Below, in pieces: positions 8,668-17,894 of a DNA stretch of 40,803 nt (positions are counted from its first letter, which is position 1; the number at the start of each line of letters is the position of its first letter). The notes under the pieces were generated by a model. It was not told the origin of the DNA. It saw nothing but the letters and a program-made list of their open reading frames with translations, and searched no databases. Source of the stretch: Zetaproteobacteria bacterium. GTDB lineage: Bacteria > Pseudomonadota > Zetaproteobacteria > Mariprofundales > Mariprofundaceae. The stretch spans positions 1 through 40,803 of the forward strand of contig PEAA01000004.1 in assembly GCA_002753275.1 (NCBI GenBank), written 5' to 3'. Position numbers and translations under genes: made by a program.

Positions 8668-11600
8668 ATGTCGAATAAACGCGTCCTAGAATTGTCGAAA
8701 GAGTTGAATGTTGAGATTGCTGAAGTATTACGAGCGGCCATTACCAACGGTATTGTGGTCACAGGTCCAACAACGGTTCTGACTGACGAGGACATTACTA
8801 AAGTAAAATGGGCGTTGAAATCGCCTCAAGATCGTGTTGTTACGCCAACTTCGGCGACCAAAACATTGACGCTTAAGCGTCCAGTTGCGGGTGGTTCGCG
8901 TGCAACAGAGGCGAAACCGACATCGAGCAAGGGTGTTGAAGTGGTTGATCGTCGTCGTAGACCTGTGGTGTCCACTCCCACTCCGACGAAAGATCCGGCA
9001 ACCATTGCGCGAGAAGCGCAACAACAGCGTGCCAAGGCGGAAGCTCTGGCTGCGGAAGCCGCAGCAGCAGAACGCAAAGCCGCTGCAGTTTCGACGGCAA
9101 CGGTGGATAAAAAAGAGGTGAGATCTGAGCCTTCACCTGAGCCTATTGTGGATGCTGCTAAAGTGGATGCTGAGCCTAAAATCACCGTTTCTGAAACGGT
9201 AAATGTATCTAAGCCTGTTGTGGAGAATGCGTCTAAAGTTGTGATCGAGCGAGCCTCAACGCCAGAGCCCGCTGCACCTGAGAAAAAGGTGGTAAGAAAA
9301 TCACCCGCTGAAATGGCTGCGGAAGCGATTCGTGCCAACAAAGAGGCGGCAACTGCGAAGAAAATTGAGAGCAATCGTGCACAGCGAGCGAGAAATGAGC
9401 AGCGCAATAATGCTTCAACGCCATCTGCCACCGATCGTCCTGCGGGGAATCGTCCTGCGGGGAATCGTCCGGCAGGGAATCGCCCAGCAGCAGGAAATCG
9501 TCCGCAACGCACGGATGGTAACAATCGCCCTCAAGGAAACCGTGCTGCAAGTTCGGCTCGTCCAGATCCGCGTAGCAATACGCCTGCAAACAATACGGGA
9601 CCACGCACAACCATTCGTGGAAACTTGTCTCTGGAAGCAATTCGTAAAATTAAAGACAAAGCACCGCGATCAACAGTCAAAGAGCTCGAAAAAAATATTG
9701 GTCAAGAGCGCGCTGCGATGAAACGCCGCGCAGCAGGTAACCGGAATCAAGGCAATGCGGCAGGGGCAGGGAACAATGCGAGCCGTCCACCGCGTCAAGA
9801 CAACAGTGCGGCAACCACGCAAAATCGTGGCCAGTCTGTTTCAATTTCCCCCGATGCAGCAGCGTTGTTGGCGGCAAACAGTGCGATGGATGCGGCACCT
9901 AAACGCTTAGGTGCAGGCGCGGCAGCTAAAACAGCCACGCCAATGAATAAAGTTCCTCGCCGTCGTTTAACGCCAGCGGAGAAGGCTGCGAAGCGTGAAT
10001 ATGATTCAAAACGCCATGTGGTGATGACTGAAGATCAAGAAGATCGTATGGCGCGATTGGCTAAGGGTAAACGCAAGAAGAGCCGCTCCATTGGCAAAGA
10101 TGATGAAGATTTTGTGATTCGTGAAGTTGAAATTACTGATCCAATTTTGATTTCAACCTTGGCAAGTCGTATGGCGATTAAAACGGTTGATGTTTTAAAA
10201 GAGACGATGGGTATGGGATTGATGGCAACGGCCAATGATTTCATCGATGGTGAAACTGCGGTGTTGATCGTTGAAGAGCTAGGGCATAAAGCCAAGTTGA
10301 TTGATGAATCACAAGTGGAGCATGTCTTGGTTGATGATGCTTCAGATGAAGAAAACTTGAAAGAGCGGCCTCCAGTCGTTGTGGTTATGGGCCATGTGGA
10401 TCATGGAAAAACCTCGATCTTGGATGCGTTGCGTAAAGCGACTGTAGCCGCAGGTGAAGCGGGGGGAATCACGCAGCATATTGGTGCCTACATGGTGAAA
10501 CTGGATGGTGGCGAGCGCGTGGTCTTTATTGATACGCCTGGCCATGAAGCCTTTACCGGATTGCGTGCCCGTGGTGCGAAGATGACCGATGTGGCGGTGT
10601 TGGTTGTGGCGGCTGATGATGGTGTCAAACCACAAACGATCGAAGCCTTGAATCATGCACGAGCGGCCGGTGTCCCCTTGATTGTGGCAGTTAATAAGAT
10701 GGATAAAGAGGGTGCTGATCCTGAAATGGTGAAACGCCAACTTGCTGATCACAATGTGATTTCAGAAGATTGGGGTGGTGACAGTATCTTTGTGAATGTT
10801 TCGGCAAAAACAGGGCTTGGTTTGAATGAGCTGCTTGAGATGCTGGCATTGCAAACAGAGATCTTGGAGCTTAAAGCGGATCCAACCCGTCGTGGTCGTG
10901 GTGTGGTGATTGAGTCGCGTCTTGATAAGGGGCGTGGTCCGGTTGCAACGGTACTGGTTCAGAATGGTACCTTCTCGAAAGGTGATATTGTTGTGGTGGG
11001 TGAAGTGACTGGGCGTATTCGTGCGATTGTCGATGAAAACAGTGTGCAACATCGTACGGCGGGGCCATCGATTCCATTTGAGTTGCTTGGGCTTGAGAGT
11101 GTGCCTGAAGCTGGGCAAGAGATTGTTGCCGTTGAGAATGATCGACAGGCTCGTGAAATTATTTCGTACCGTAAAGAGCATGCACGCCGCGAAAAAGAGA
11201 AAGCGCATACGCGTAGCAGTTTTGATGAACTGTTTGCCGATGCGAAGAGTGATATGGCGGAAGTCCCTGTTGTAATTAAAGGGGATGTAACAGGTTCTGT
11301 AGAAGCAATGGCGGAATCCTTGATTAAAGCGGGTACCGATGAAGTGAAGGTGAAGGTTGTTCATCGTGCGATTGGTGGTATTACCGAATCGGATGTAATG
11401 CTTGCCGCCGCTTCAAAATCGATTGTGATTGGTTTCAATGTGCGTCCATCGGCCAAAGCGAAAAAATTGGCAGAAACGGAAGGGGTCGAGATTCGTTTCT
11501 ATCGTGTGATTTATGATGCCATTGATGATATTAAGGCTGCAATGGCGGGTCAATTGGCACCGAATCAAGTGGAGAAAGTCATTGGCTCTGCAGAAGTGCG

Positions 11601-11868
11601 TGATGTCTTTACGATTCCGAAGATTGGTGCGATTGCCGGTAGTTATGTTACCGATGGTTATATTGTGCGTAATGCGCGTGTGCGTGTGTTGCGTGATGAT
11701 ATCCTCATCTATGAAGGCAAATTGGCCTCGCTCCGTCGCTTTAAGGATGATGTGAAAGAGGTGAAAACAGGCTATGAATGTGGTATCGGCGTTGAGAACT
11801 TCAATGATGTGAAAGCAGGGGACTCCTTTGAATTTTACATTATTGAAGAAGTGGCAGCGACGCTATAA
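8668..11868 (+). CDS. infB: Translation initiation factor IF-2
   Basis: A 1066-aa IF-2, the GTPase that places initiator tRNA on the 30S subunit. An IF2_N motif is at the start ([12 protein letters not shown]), followed by a long low-complexity Ala/Lys/Arg/Asn region to about residue 430, then a second IF2_N-like segment. The G domain has GHVDHGKT at 575-582, [21 protein letters not shown] and SAKTG. The beta-barrel and C-terminal fMet-tRNA-binding domains are complete. It is longer than E. coli IF-2 (890 aa) because of the N-terminal linker. The start lies 3 nt after the ylxR stop. The linker contains a short tandem repeat, listed separately. Confidence 0.98.
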   Translation: MSNKRVLELSKELNVEIAEVLRAAITNGIVVTGPTTVLTDEDITKVKWALKSPQDRVVTPTSATKTLTLKRPVAGGSRATEAKPTSSKGVEVVDRRRRPVVSTPTPTKDPATIAREAQQQRAKAEALAAEAAAAERKAAAVSTATVDKKEVRSEPSPEPIVDAAKVDAEPKITVSETVNVSKPVVENASKVVIERASTPEPAAPEKKVVRKSPAEMAAEAIRANKEAATAKKIESNRAQRARNEQRNNASTPSATDRPAGNRPAGNRPAGNRPAAGNRPQRTDGNNRPQGNRAASSARPDPRSNTPANNTGPRTTIRGNLSLEAIRKIKDKAPRSTVKELEKNIGQERAAMKRRAAGNRNQGNAAGAGNNASRPPRQDNSAATTQNRGQSVSISPDAAALLAANSAMDAAPKRLGAGAAAKTATPMNKVPRRRLTPAEKAAKREYDSKRHVVMTEDQEDRMARLAKGKRKKSRSIGKDDEDFVIREVEITDPILISTLASRMAIKTVDVLKETMGMGLMATANDFIDGETAVLIVEELGHKAKLIDESQVEHVLVDDASDEENLKERPPVVVVMGHVDHGKTSILDALRKATVAAGEAGGITQHIGAYMVKLDGGERVVFIDTPGHEAFTGLRARGAKMTDVAVLVVAADDGVKPQTIEALNHARAAGVPLIVAVNKMDKEGADPEMVKRQLADHNVISEDWGGDSIFVNVSAKTGLGLNELLEMLALQTEILELKADPTRRGRGVVIESRLDKGRGPVATVLVQNGTFSKGDIVVVGEVTGRIRAIVDENSVQHRTAGPSIPFELLGLESVPEAGQEIVAVENDRQAREIISYRKEHARREKEKAHTRSSFDELFADAKSDMAEVPVVIKGDVTGSVEAMAESLIKAGTDEVKVKVVHRAIGGITESDVMLAAASKSIVIGFNVRPSAKAKKLAETEGVEIRFYRVIYDAIDDIKAAMAGQLAPNQVEKVIGSAEVRDVFTIPKIGAIAGSYVTDGYIVRNARVRVLRDDILIYEGKLASLRRFKDDVKEVKTGYECGIGVENFNDVKAGDSFEFYIIEEVAATL
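9436..9498 (+). repeat. 15-bp in-frame tandem repeat in the IF-2 linker
   Basis: Two identical 15-bp units (9436-9450 and 9451-9465), a third with two changes (9466-9480), and a diverged fourth extended by 3 bp encode [21 protein letters not shown]. Unit length is a multiple of three, so copy-number change would keep the frame. Confidence 0.9.
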
Positions 11869-11870
11869 CG

Positions 11871-12233
11871 ATGGCTGGAAGCCGTTCAAAAGTAGCTCAC
11901 GGTTCGGCACATGGGCGCTTGCATAGTGATTTGCAGCGCCTGCTCTGTGTATTAATGCAGCGTGATATGGATGATCCTACGCTGCAAGGGTTGAGTGTTA
12001 CACGACTGGAGCTTGCCAAGTCCAATGATGTGGCGAAAGTCTATATTCATCGGATGGGTGAACATGATCCAAAAGCGTGCATTCAACGCTTGCAGCGATT
12101 AACGCCCCATTTTGAACATGAGTTGAGACAAGCGATGTCAAAACGAAAGATGCCATCACTGCACTTTTACTGGGATGATGCATTTGATGCCAGTTCATTG
12201 GTGCTTGATACGCTTCGCTCTCTGCGCGAGTAA
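11871..12233 (+). CDS. rbfA: 30S ribosome-binding factor RbfA
   Basis: A 120-aa protein of the RbfA family, a single KH-fold domain that binds the 30S subunit and helps mature the 5' end of 16S rRNA, especially in the cold. The N-terminus has the conserved RLHSDLQRLL helix followed by MDDPTLQGLSVTRLELAKSND, and the family's LRQAMSKRKMPSLHFYWDD strand near the end. It starts 2 nt after infB and is followed by a DHH phosphoesterase, a common order. Confidence 0.93.
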   Translation: MAGSRSKVAHGSAHGRLHSDLQRLLCVLMQRDMDDPTLQGLSVTRLELAKSNDVAKVYIHRMGEHDPKACIQRLQRLTPHFEHELRQAMSKRKMPSLHFYWDDAFDASSLVLDTLRSLRE

Positions 12234-12244
12234 CGCGTTCTATT

Positions 12245-13252
12245 TTGCAACCAGCATTGATTAGATCATCACATTCATTGCCCACGACAGTGTGGCAGCG
12301 TGTTTGGCGCATGTGCCAGGAGGCTCAAGGTGTGGTGCTGTTGGTTCATGAGCGTCCTGATCTTGATGCCATTGGCTCTCAATTGGGGCTCTATTATTTA
12401 TTGAAATCATTCGATATTCCTGTGCAGATGTACAGTAAGGACCCTGCACCAAGAATTTCACATTATCTTATCGGTTCTGATTTGATTCATAGTGGCGATC
12501 AAGGAGCTGCTGTGGTCGATGGTTGTGACCTGTTAATTTCGCTTGATTGTGGCTCAAAAGGGAGATTGTCGCTCTCTTCTGAGATGTTTGAGGGGCGGAA
12601 GTTGATCAACATTGATCACCATGCCAGCAATCGAAATTTTGGTGATGTCAATGTCGTTGATGCCAGTTTTTGTGCCACAGGTGCTTTGATTTACGATATG
12701 ATATGCAGCTTGAATTTACCGATTTCAAGCGCATGTGCATCGGCGCTTTTTGCAGCGATTCTGACCGATACCCACCGTTTTTATAAAGCGGATGCTGCTG
12801 TTTTCCGGATGGCTGCAGATTTGATTGACCATGGCGCTAACAGTTCGCTGGCGACGGAAGAGATTTATGGCCGTGTGAGTGAAAATCAATTGCATCTTTT
12901 GCAAGAGAGTCTACAAACACTAAAAATTCGTGATCAAGGGTGTTCCTCTTGGATTACGGTTGATGCAGCAATGATGCAGCGGTGTGGCGTAGATTATGAA
13001 GATACTGAAGGTCTCATTGATTATGCACGCAATATTGATGGTATTAAGGTGGCTGTTTTTATGCGCCACGATGCGGTTGATGTCTGGAAAGTGAGTATGC
13101 GTGGTCAAGGTTACAATGTGAGTCGCATTGCCGAGTCGTTGGGAGGGGGAGGGCATCTCTATGCTGCAGGCTGCACGATGCATGGTTCCCAAGAAGAAAT
13201 TTGTGCGATTTTACAGATGAAAGTGAGAGCATTACTCGAGGAAAATGTGTGA
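12245..13252 (+). CDS. nrnA: DHH/DHHA1 phosphoesterase (NrnA-like oligoribonuclease/pAp phosphatase)
   Basis: A 335-aa DHH-family phosphoesterase. Metal-binding motifs are HERPDLDAIGS (H35, D39, D41), the Asp in LISLDCGSKGR, and INIDHH (D124-H125-H126). The C-terminal DHHA1 domain ends with the substrate-binding GGGGHLYAAG. NrnA proteins degrade 2-5 nt RNAs and dephosphorylate pAp (family knowledge). The N-terminal motif has Leu where most members have Gly (PDGDA). The start is TTG 12245, 11 nt after rbfA, with no strong ribosome binding site; a later start before TVWQRV is possible. Confidence 0.88.
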   Translation: MQPALIRSSHSLPTTVWQRVWRMCQEAQGVVLLVHERPDLDAIGSQLGLYYLLKSFDIPVQMYSKDPAPRISHYLIGSDLIHSGDQGAAVVDGCDLLISLDCGSKGRLSLSSEMFEGRKLINIDHHASNRNFGDVNVVDASFCATGALIYDMICSLNLPISSACASALFAAILTDTHRFYKADAAVFRMAADLIDHGANSSLATEEIYGRVSENQLHLLQESLQTLKIRDQGCSSWITVDAAMMQRCGVDYEDTEGLIDYARNIDGIKVAVFMRHDAVDVWKVSMRGQGYNVSRIAESLGGGGHLYAAGCTMHGSQEEICAILQMKVRALLEENV

Positions 13253-14251
13253 ATGATGCAAGCAGATATGCTTAGTTCTGGCCATGATATCGATATGAAA
13301 AAAGAGGGCTGTTCTGGAGTTGTTTTTTTAGATAAGCCTTTGGGTTGGAGTTCTCGTCAAGCTGTGAATGAAATGGTTCGCCTTTATTCACCAGGTATGC
13401 GCAAGTCGGAGCGAATTAAAGTGGGCCATGCTGGGACGCTTGATCCGCTTGCGACAGGAATGCTTCCTATCCTTTTAGGAGAGGCGACCCGCTTTGCCTC
13501 GCTGGGACTCAATGCTGAGAAAAGTTATCAGGTCACTTTTGATCTCTCGATGCAGAGTGATACACTAGACTTGGAAGGCGAAGAAGTTGCTCGCTTTGAA
13601 CATCAGCCTACGGTCGAAGATTTGCAACAAGTGCTTAAAAGCATGCTTGGTTCCCAACAACAGGTGCCACCCATCTATTCGGCCATTAAAATTGATGGGA
13701 AACGCGCCCATGCGATGGCCCGTTGCGGTGAAACGGTGCAACTGGATGCGCGTGACATTGAGATTTATGAATTACTCTTGAATGATTATAGTTATCCGAT
13801 GGTTTCGTTGCGTGTGCGCTGCTCAAAAGGAACTTATATTCGTGCCTTGGCGAGAGATATTGGCGAAAAACTCTCTTGTGGTGGCTGTGTGACAGAATTG
13901 CGTCGTACCAGCACAGGGGGATGGCCAGAAGCGGTAATGTTAAGCCTTGATGAGATCAAGGCGGCTCCGAACTTGGCCGTTGTTCCTATCCGACAATGGT
14001 TGCGCGATGTGGTGGAATTGCCCGTGGATGCAGAAGCTGCCAAGCGTTTTTTACATGGTCAACGCATCCAGTGTGATATTTCTGTCCCTGTTGACAGCGA
14101 ATGTGAAGTGCAGGTTTATTGTGGTGATGTTTTGTTGGGATTAGGGTTGTTAAAGCGTGGGGTGCGTAGAATGGTTTTGCACCCTGAGCGTATTTTGCCG
14201 TCAGCTCAAAGCCATTTTCATGCAGTTGCTAAGGGGTGTTCGAATGGATGA
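13253..14251 (+). CDS. truB: tRNA pseudouridine-55 synthase TruB
   Basis: A 332-aa TruB that converts U55 of the tRNA T-loop to pseudouridine. The catalytic Asp64 is in VGHAGTLDPLATGMLP. The family motifs YSAIKIDGKRAH and VRCSKGTYIRALARDIG follow, with a C-terminal PUA-like segment. ATG 13253 lies directly after the nrnA stop, with GAGGAA about 9 nt upstream. An internal ATG before KKEGCSG (13295) would trim 14 residues and also fits the family N-terminus. It overlaps the next gene by 8 nt. Confidence 0.95.
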   Translation: MMQADMLSSGHDIDMKKEGCSGVVFLDKPLGWSSRQAVNEMVRLYSPGMRKSERIKVGHAGTLDPLATGMLPILLGEATRFASLGLNAEKSYQVTFDLSMQSDTLDLEGEEVARFEHQPTVEDLQQVLKSMLGSQQQVPPIYSAIKIDGKRAHAMARCGETVQLDARDIEIYELLLNDYSYPMVSLRVRCSKGTYIRALARDIGEKLSCGGCVTELRRTSTGGWPEAVMLSLDEIKAAPNLAVVPIRQWLRDVVELPVDAEAAKRFLHGQRIQCDISVPVDSECEVQVYCGDVLLGLGLLKRGVRRMVLHPERILPSAQSHFHAVAKGCSNG

Positions 14252-14852
14252 TAAATTTCAATTTCCTGCCAAAACGATATTGATGTTGCTGCTGCTTACT
14301 TTTGCGACTTCAAGTACAGCATGGGAATTTTTTGGCAATCAATCAAATCAGATCAATGGTGTAAAGGAGCGTATAATGAATATACCTAAAAAAGCCCCGC
14401 AAGCGGGTGAGAGCCAAGTCCCTGAAGGGAATCATATTCAAATAGAGACTGAATATGGCAAGGTGATGATTGAGCTATACCCTGATGTGGCGCCCAATAC
14501 GGTTGCAAACTTTAAAACACTCGCTGGGATTGGTTTTTATGATGGATTGAAATTTCATCGCGTGATTGCGGGCTTTATGGCTCAAGGTGGCGATCCTGAT
14601 GGCAATGGCACCGGTGGCCCAGGATACAAGGTGAAGGCTGAATTTAGTCAGCAGAAACATATTCGTGGTACGGTGGCTATGGCGCGATCTGCAAACCCTG
14701 ATTCTGCGGGTAGTCAGTTTTATATCTGCTTTGAACCACAGCCGCATTTAGATGGTCAATATACGGTCTTTGGGCAAGTGATTGATGGTATGGATGTTGT
14801 GGATCAGATTAAGGTGGGCACTTTGATGACTAAAGTGAGTGTGTTGCCTTAA
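14244..14852 (+). CDS. Exported cyclophilin-type peptidyl-prolyl cis-trans isomerase
   Basis: A 202-aa protein with an N-terminal signal peptide (hydrophobic ILMLLLLTFATSSTA, likely cut after Ala26), indicating periplasmic location. The cyclophilin domain runs from about residue 65 to the end. Active-site residues are visible as F104-H-R106 and F111-M-A-Q114 in FHRVIAGFMAQGGD, then SAGSQFYICF and LDGQYTVFGQV. ATG 14244 has AAGGGG 7 nt upstream and overlaps the truB stop by 8 nt. A longer open frame from 14157 has no signal-peptide logic. It is the last gene of the plus-strand operon. It probably assists folding of exported proteins. Confidence 0.93.
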   Translation: MDDKFQFPAKTILMLLLLTFATSSTAWEFFGNQSNQINGVKERIMNIPKKAPQAGESQVPEGNHIQIETEYGKVMIELYPDVAPNTVANFKTLAGIGFYDGLKFHRVIAGFMAQGGDPDGNGTGGPGYKVKAEFSQQKHIRGTVAMARSANPDSAGSQFYICFEPQPHLDGQYTVFGQVIDGMDVVDQIKVGTLMTKVSVLP

Positions 14853-14861
14853 AAAAGCGCA

Positions 14862-14877
14862 GATCTATGCATAGATC
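14862..14877. repeat. Perfect 16-bp palindrome
   Basis: GATCTATGCATAGATC reads the same on both strands. It lies 9 nt after the cyclophilin stop and just before the terminator hairpin. It may be part of a two-hairpin 3' end or a protein-binding site; nothing else supports either. Confidence 0.6.
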
Positions 14878-14878
14878 C

Positions 14879-14912
14879 AAAAAAGGGGGCGGTGAAAAAC
14901 GCTCCCTTTTTT
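14879..14912. terminator. Bidirectional Rho-independent terminator
   Basis: AAAAAAGGGGGCG at 14879-14891 pairs with CGCTCCCTTTTTT at 14900-14912 around an 8-nt loop, with one G-U pair. The A-run and T-run flank the GC stem, so it can end transcription of the plus-strand rimP operon and of the converging minus-strand genes. Confidence 0.85.
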
Positions 14913-14940
14913 CGTTATGCGCAAGCGAGTTTGTTTTGCG

Positions 14941-16194
14941 TTAGGGTAACAATAGCCCAACCACAGCGCCTGTTAAGCATGTGGTGAGGGTTCCTGCGAG
15001 AATGGATTTCATACCTAGTTGGATGATTTCCGATTGACGCTGGGGGATAAGTGCACTTAAACCGCCAATCATGATTCCTAAACTGCCAAGATTGGCGAAA
15101 CCACATAAAGCATAGGTCATGATGATTTTTGAATGCTCGCTGAGCGCATCTTTTGGGAGCGCTGCCAATTGCAGGTAGGCCATAAACTCATTGAGAATGG
15201 TTTTGGTTCCCATGAGTGAGCCCGCAGTGGTTGCTTCACTCCAAGGAATTCCAAGCAGCCAAACCAGTGGTGCCATGCACCAGCCTAGCATCCGCTCCAA
15301 GCTTAATGGCGCTTCATTGACATTGGGAAGTTGCGTTAGGAGAAGGTTACACAGATGCACAAGTGCAATCAGTACGATCAACATGGCGATGACATTGGCC
15401 AGTAATTTTAAACCATCAAGGGTTCCTCGGGTGATGGCATCGATGCTGCTTGAGGCGGAAGTACTGTTGTGAAGGGTTGCCGAGGTTCCGTTGTTTGAAA
15501 TGTTGGGAATCATGATGAAGGCGATCATGATGGCAGCGGGAGCCGAGATGAGCGAAGCTGTCAAGATGTGTCCCATCGCATTGGGAATGACATGCCCTAA
15601 AATAGCGGCATAAAGTGCCATCATGGTTCCGGCAATGGTGGACATTCCCGCAACCATGAGGGCAAACAGTTCACTACGATTCATGGTGTGGAGGTAGGGT
15701 TTGATGAGCAGTGGCGCTTCAAGCATCCCGACAAAGATATTTGCGGTCGTTGTGAGACCCAATGCACCGCCAATGCCCATGGAACGCTGAAGTAGATATG
15801 AAAAGGCGTTGACGATTTTGGGTAAAATACCCCAGTAAAAGAGCAGGGCTGAAAGTGCGCTCATTACCAAAATCATGGGTAGGGCGCGAAATGCCAGAAT
15901 GAAACTGTTTGCAGGGTTGTTTTCAACAAACGGCGAAGCCGCTCCTCCTAAATAACCAAAGACAAAGGATGTTCCCGCTTGGGTCGCCTCTTGAAGGGCC
16001 ATCATCAGTTGATTAAATAGCAGGAATAGCGATTGAAACATGGGAACTTTTAATAAAGTGAGCGCGATGATGAGTTGTAAGAGCAGGCCGGTGGTGATGA
16101 TGCGTATGCGAATCGCGGAGCGGTTTTCACTGAAGAGGTAGGCGCATGCGAGGATGGTGAGGATGCCCGCTACGGCTTGTAGATGTTCTGACAT
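14941..16194 (-). CDS. CNT-family (NupC-like) concentrative nucleoside transporter
   Basis: A 417-aa very hydrophobic inner-membrane protein with about eight to ten transmembrane segments. The arrangement matches NupC-type cation-coupled nucleoside transporters: an N-terminal domain, the gate-like central region with LPKIVNAFSYLLQRSMG and ANIFVGMLEAPLLIKPYL, and the C-terminal domain with TKTILNEFMAYLQL and ALCGFANLGSLGIMIGGL. These stretches hold the nucleoside and sodium contact residues in the family. The open frame extends 17 codons upstream, but ATG 16194 has AAGGAA at a proper distance and avoids a 43-nt overlap with the previous gene. The substrate range cannot be told from sequence. 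Confidence 0.92.
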   Translation of the reverse strand: MSEHLQAVAGILTILACAYLFSENRSAIRIRIITTGLLLQLIIALTLLKVPMFQSLFLLFNQLMMALQEATQAGTSFVFGYLGGAASPFVENNPANSFILAFRALPMILVMSALSALLFYWGILPKIVNAFSYLLQRSMGIGGALGLTTTANIFVGMLEAPLLIKPYLHTMNRSELFALMVAGMSTIAGTMMALYAAILGHVIPNAMGHILTASLISAPAAIMIAFIMIPNISNNGTSATLHNSTSASSSIDAITRGTLDGLKLLANVIAMLIVLIALVHLCNLLLTQLPNVNEAPLSLERMLGWCMAPLVWLLGIPWSEATTAGSLMGTKTILNEFMAYLQLAALPKDALSEHSKIIMTYALCGFANLGSLGIMIGGLSALIPQRQSEIIQLGMKSILAGTLTTCLTGAVVGLLLP

Positions 16195-16202
16195 GGGTTT
16201 CC

Positions 16203-17894
16203 TTAGGGGAGTATGGTATTGATAGCAGGTGAAGAGATATGCCAAAATTCACTGTTATGCCCAATGCCAGCAGGTGCTGGTTTAATGCCTTGCACCCGCT
16301 TATGTAGGGTTGGTAGGGCGTACGGAGCAAAGAGAAACACCAACGGTAAGTCGTTAAAAATCTCCTGTTGCATTTGATCATAGTACTGTTTGCGCAGCAC
16401 AGGGTCGTAAACCTTTTGGGCAGATTCCAATGCGTGATCGACAACTTTATTGCTGTAGGATAAAAAGTTGAATTGGCGGGGGCCTGTTTGCGAGGAGTGC
16501 CAGATTGAGTACTGGTCAGGTTCGGGAGAGAGTGACCATCCTAGAATGACCGCATCGAAGTCGCGCTTATTGATAAAGTTTTCGATAAATGCAGACCACT
16601 CCACCAGACGAATATTCATTTGAATGCCGACGGCTTTAAGGCGTTGTTGCATGATCATGGCACAGGTGGCGCGTTGTTGATTGCCATTGTTGGTTAAAAC
16701 GGTGAAACGAAGCGGTTGCCCATCTTTTTCAAGATAACCATCGCCATCTTCATCATGCCATCCTGCTTGCATGAGTAATGCTTTGGCTTTCTCAGGCTGA
16801 TAGCTGCGTGGTTTAAGGTGTTGATTGACCCAGTAGGTGCCTGGTTTGTAGGGCGAGGCGATCACTTCACCCTCACCAAGAAGCACGCCATCGACCAATT
16901 CCTGCCGATCGATGGCATATGCCATCGCTTCACGCACCCGTTGATCTGCAAACATGGGGCGTTTCAAATTAAAACCAAGGTAGGTATAGACAGGCGCGGT
17001 ATAACGGTAGCGTGCATAATCGCGTGTTAATCGCGCTTCAGTCTCAAAGAGACGGTTATATTGCATGGGTGTCAGGGTCATCATATCGATACGACCGGCA
17101 GAGAGTTCTAAAAATTGTGTCGCAGAATCGGGGATGATTCGGGTTAACCGTTCGTCAATCCAAACAGTGCCGTCAAAATAGTTGGGGTTTCGCTTCATAC
17201 GAATGGATTGTTGTGGCTGCCATTCTTGTAAGGTGTAGGGGCCAAGGGTTGCTTTGGGTTGGCGTGAGCGAGGTGTATTCATAATGTCTTCATGTTCGAA
17301 GTCATGCTGGGGAAGAATGGACAATTGTGCCCATGAAGCCAGTGCAGGTGAGTAGGGTTCATCATAGTGGACAATAAAGGTTGAATCATCGGGGGCTTCA
17401 AATCGACTCACTTTGAGATAATCTGATTTATACGGACTCTGGGTATGCTCATTTTGCATAAGAGCGAGGGTAAATACGCAGTCATGGGCATCAAAGGCTT
17501 GGCCATCACTCCAGTGAATGTTGGGTCGGATGTGGAAAGTGATGGAGAGATTGTTGTCAGCAATGGTCCAATGGTCTGCCAATTGCCCCACTAAATTGAG
17601 ATCTTTGTCATATTTGAGCAAGGATAGATAGAGCATCCCCGTAATGGCATGACTCGCAGCATCACTGGCAATCAGCGGAATGAGGGTCGAGGCATCGCCA
17701 ATGGAGGCATCAATCAAGGTTCCACCGATTGTAGGCGTAGTCGAAAGCGCAGCCGTGGTTGATGCAGGGCGCGGAGGGGGGAGGGAGGCATCATCAAAAC
17801 TACATGCTGGGGTGATTAGCAGTGTTATGAGTAAGAGGACAACGCTTTTGTCTGCCTTCTGGGCTTGTTTTAGCCAGGATGTTTGACGATCCAT
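16203..17894 (-). CDS. Peptide/nickel-type ABC transporter substrate-binding lipoprotein (SBP family 5)
   Basis: A 563-aa periplasmic solute-binding protein of the DppA/OppA family. The N-terminus is a lipoprotein signal (VVLLLITLLITPAC) with a plausible lipobox ending at Cys. Family-5 features include LSITFHIRPNIHWSDGQAFDAHD, the VREAMAYAIDRQELV motif and a C-terminal closing strand. ATG 17894 is chosen over an earlier frame start because TGGAGAT precedes it and the signal peptide starts there. It overlaps the upstream transglycosylase by 25 nt. No permease or ATPase genes are nearby, so it is an orphan binding protein. It may work in peptide or murein-peptide uptake or in sensing, which is inference. 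Confidence 0.9.
   Translation of the reverse strand: MDRQTSWLKQAQKADKSVVLLLITLLITPACSFDDASLPPPRPASTTAALSTTPTIGGTLIDASIGDASTLIPLIASDAASHAITGMLYLSLLKYDKDLNLVGQLADHWTIADNNLSITFHIRPNIHWSDGQAFDAHDCVFTLALMQNEHTQSPYKSDYLKVSRFEAPDDSTFIVHYDEPYSPALASWAQLSILPQHDFEHEDIMNTPRSRQPKATLGPYTLQEWQPQQSIRMKRNPNYFDGTVWIDERLTRIIPDSATQFLELSAGRIDMMTLTPMQYNRLFETEARLTRDYARYRYTAPVYTYLGFNLKRPMFADQRVREAMAYAIDRQELVDGVLLGEGEVIASPYKPGTYWVNQHLKPRSYQPEKAKALLMQAGWHDEDGDGYLEKDGQPLRFTVLTNNGNQQRATCAMIMQQRLKAVGIQMNIRLVEWSAFIENFINKRDFDAVILGWSLSPEPDQYSIWHSSQTGPRQFNFLSYSNKVVDHALESAQKVYDPVLRKQYYDQMQQEIFNDLPLVFLFAPYALPTLHKRVQGIKPAPAGIGHNSEFWHISSPAINTILP

Noticed and set aside
8826-9524. Long antisense open frame (232 codons) opposite infB
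   Set aside because: It mirrors the low-complexity Ala/Arg linker of IF-2, has no recognisable domain and no ribosome binding site.
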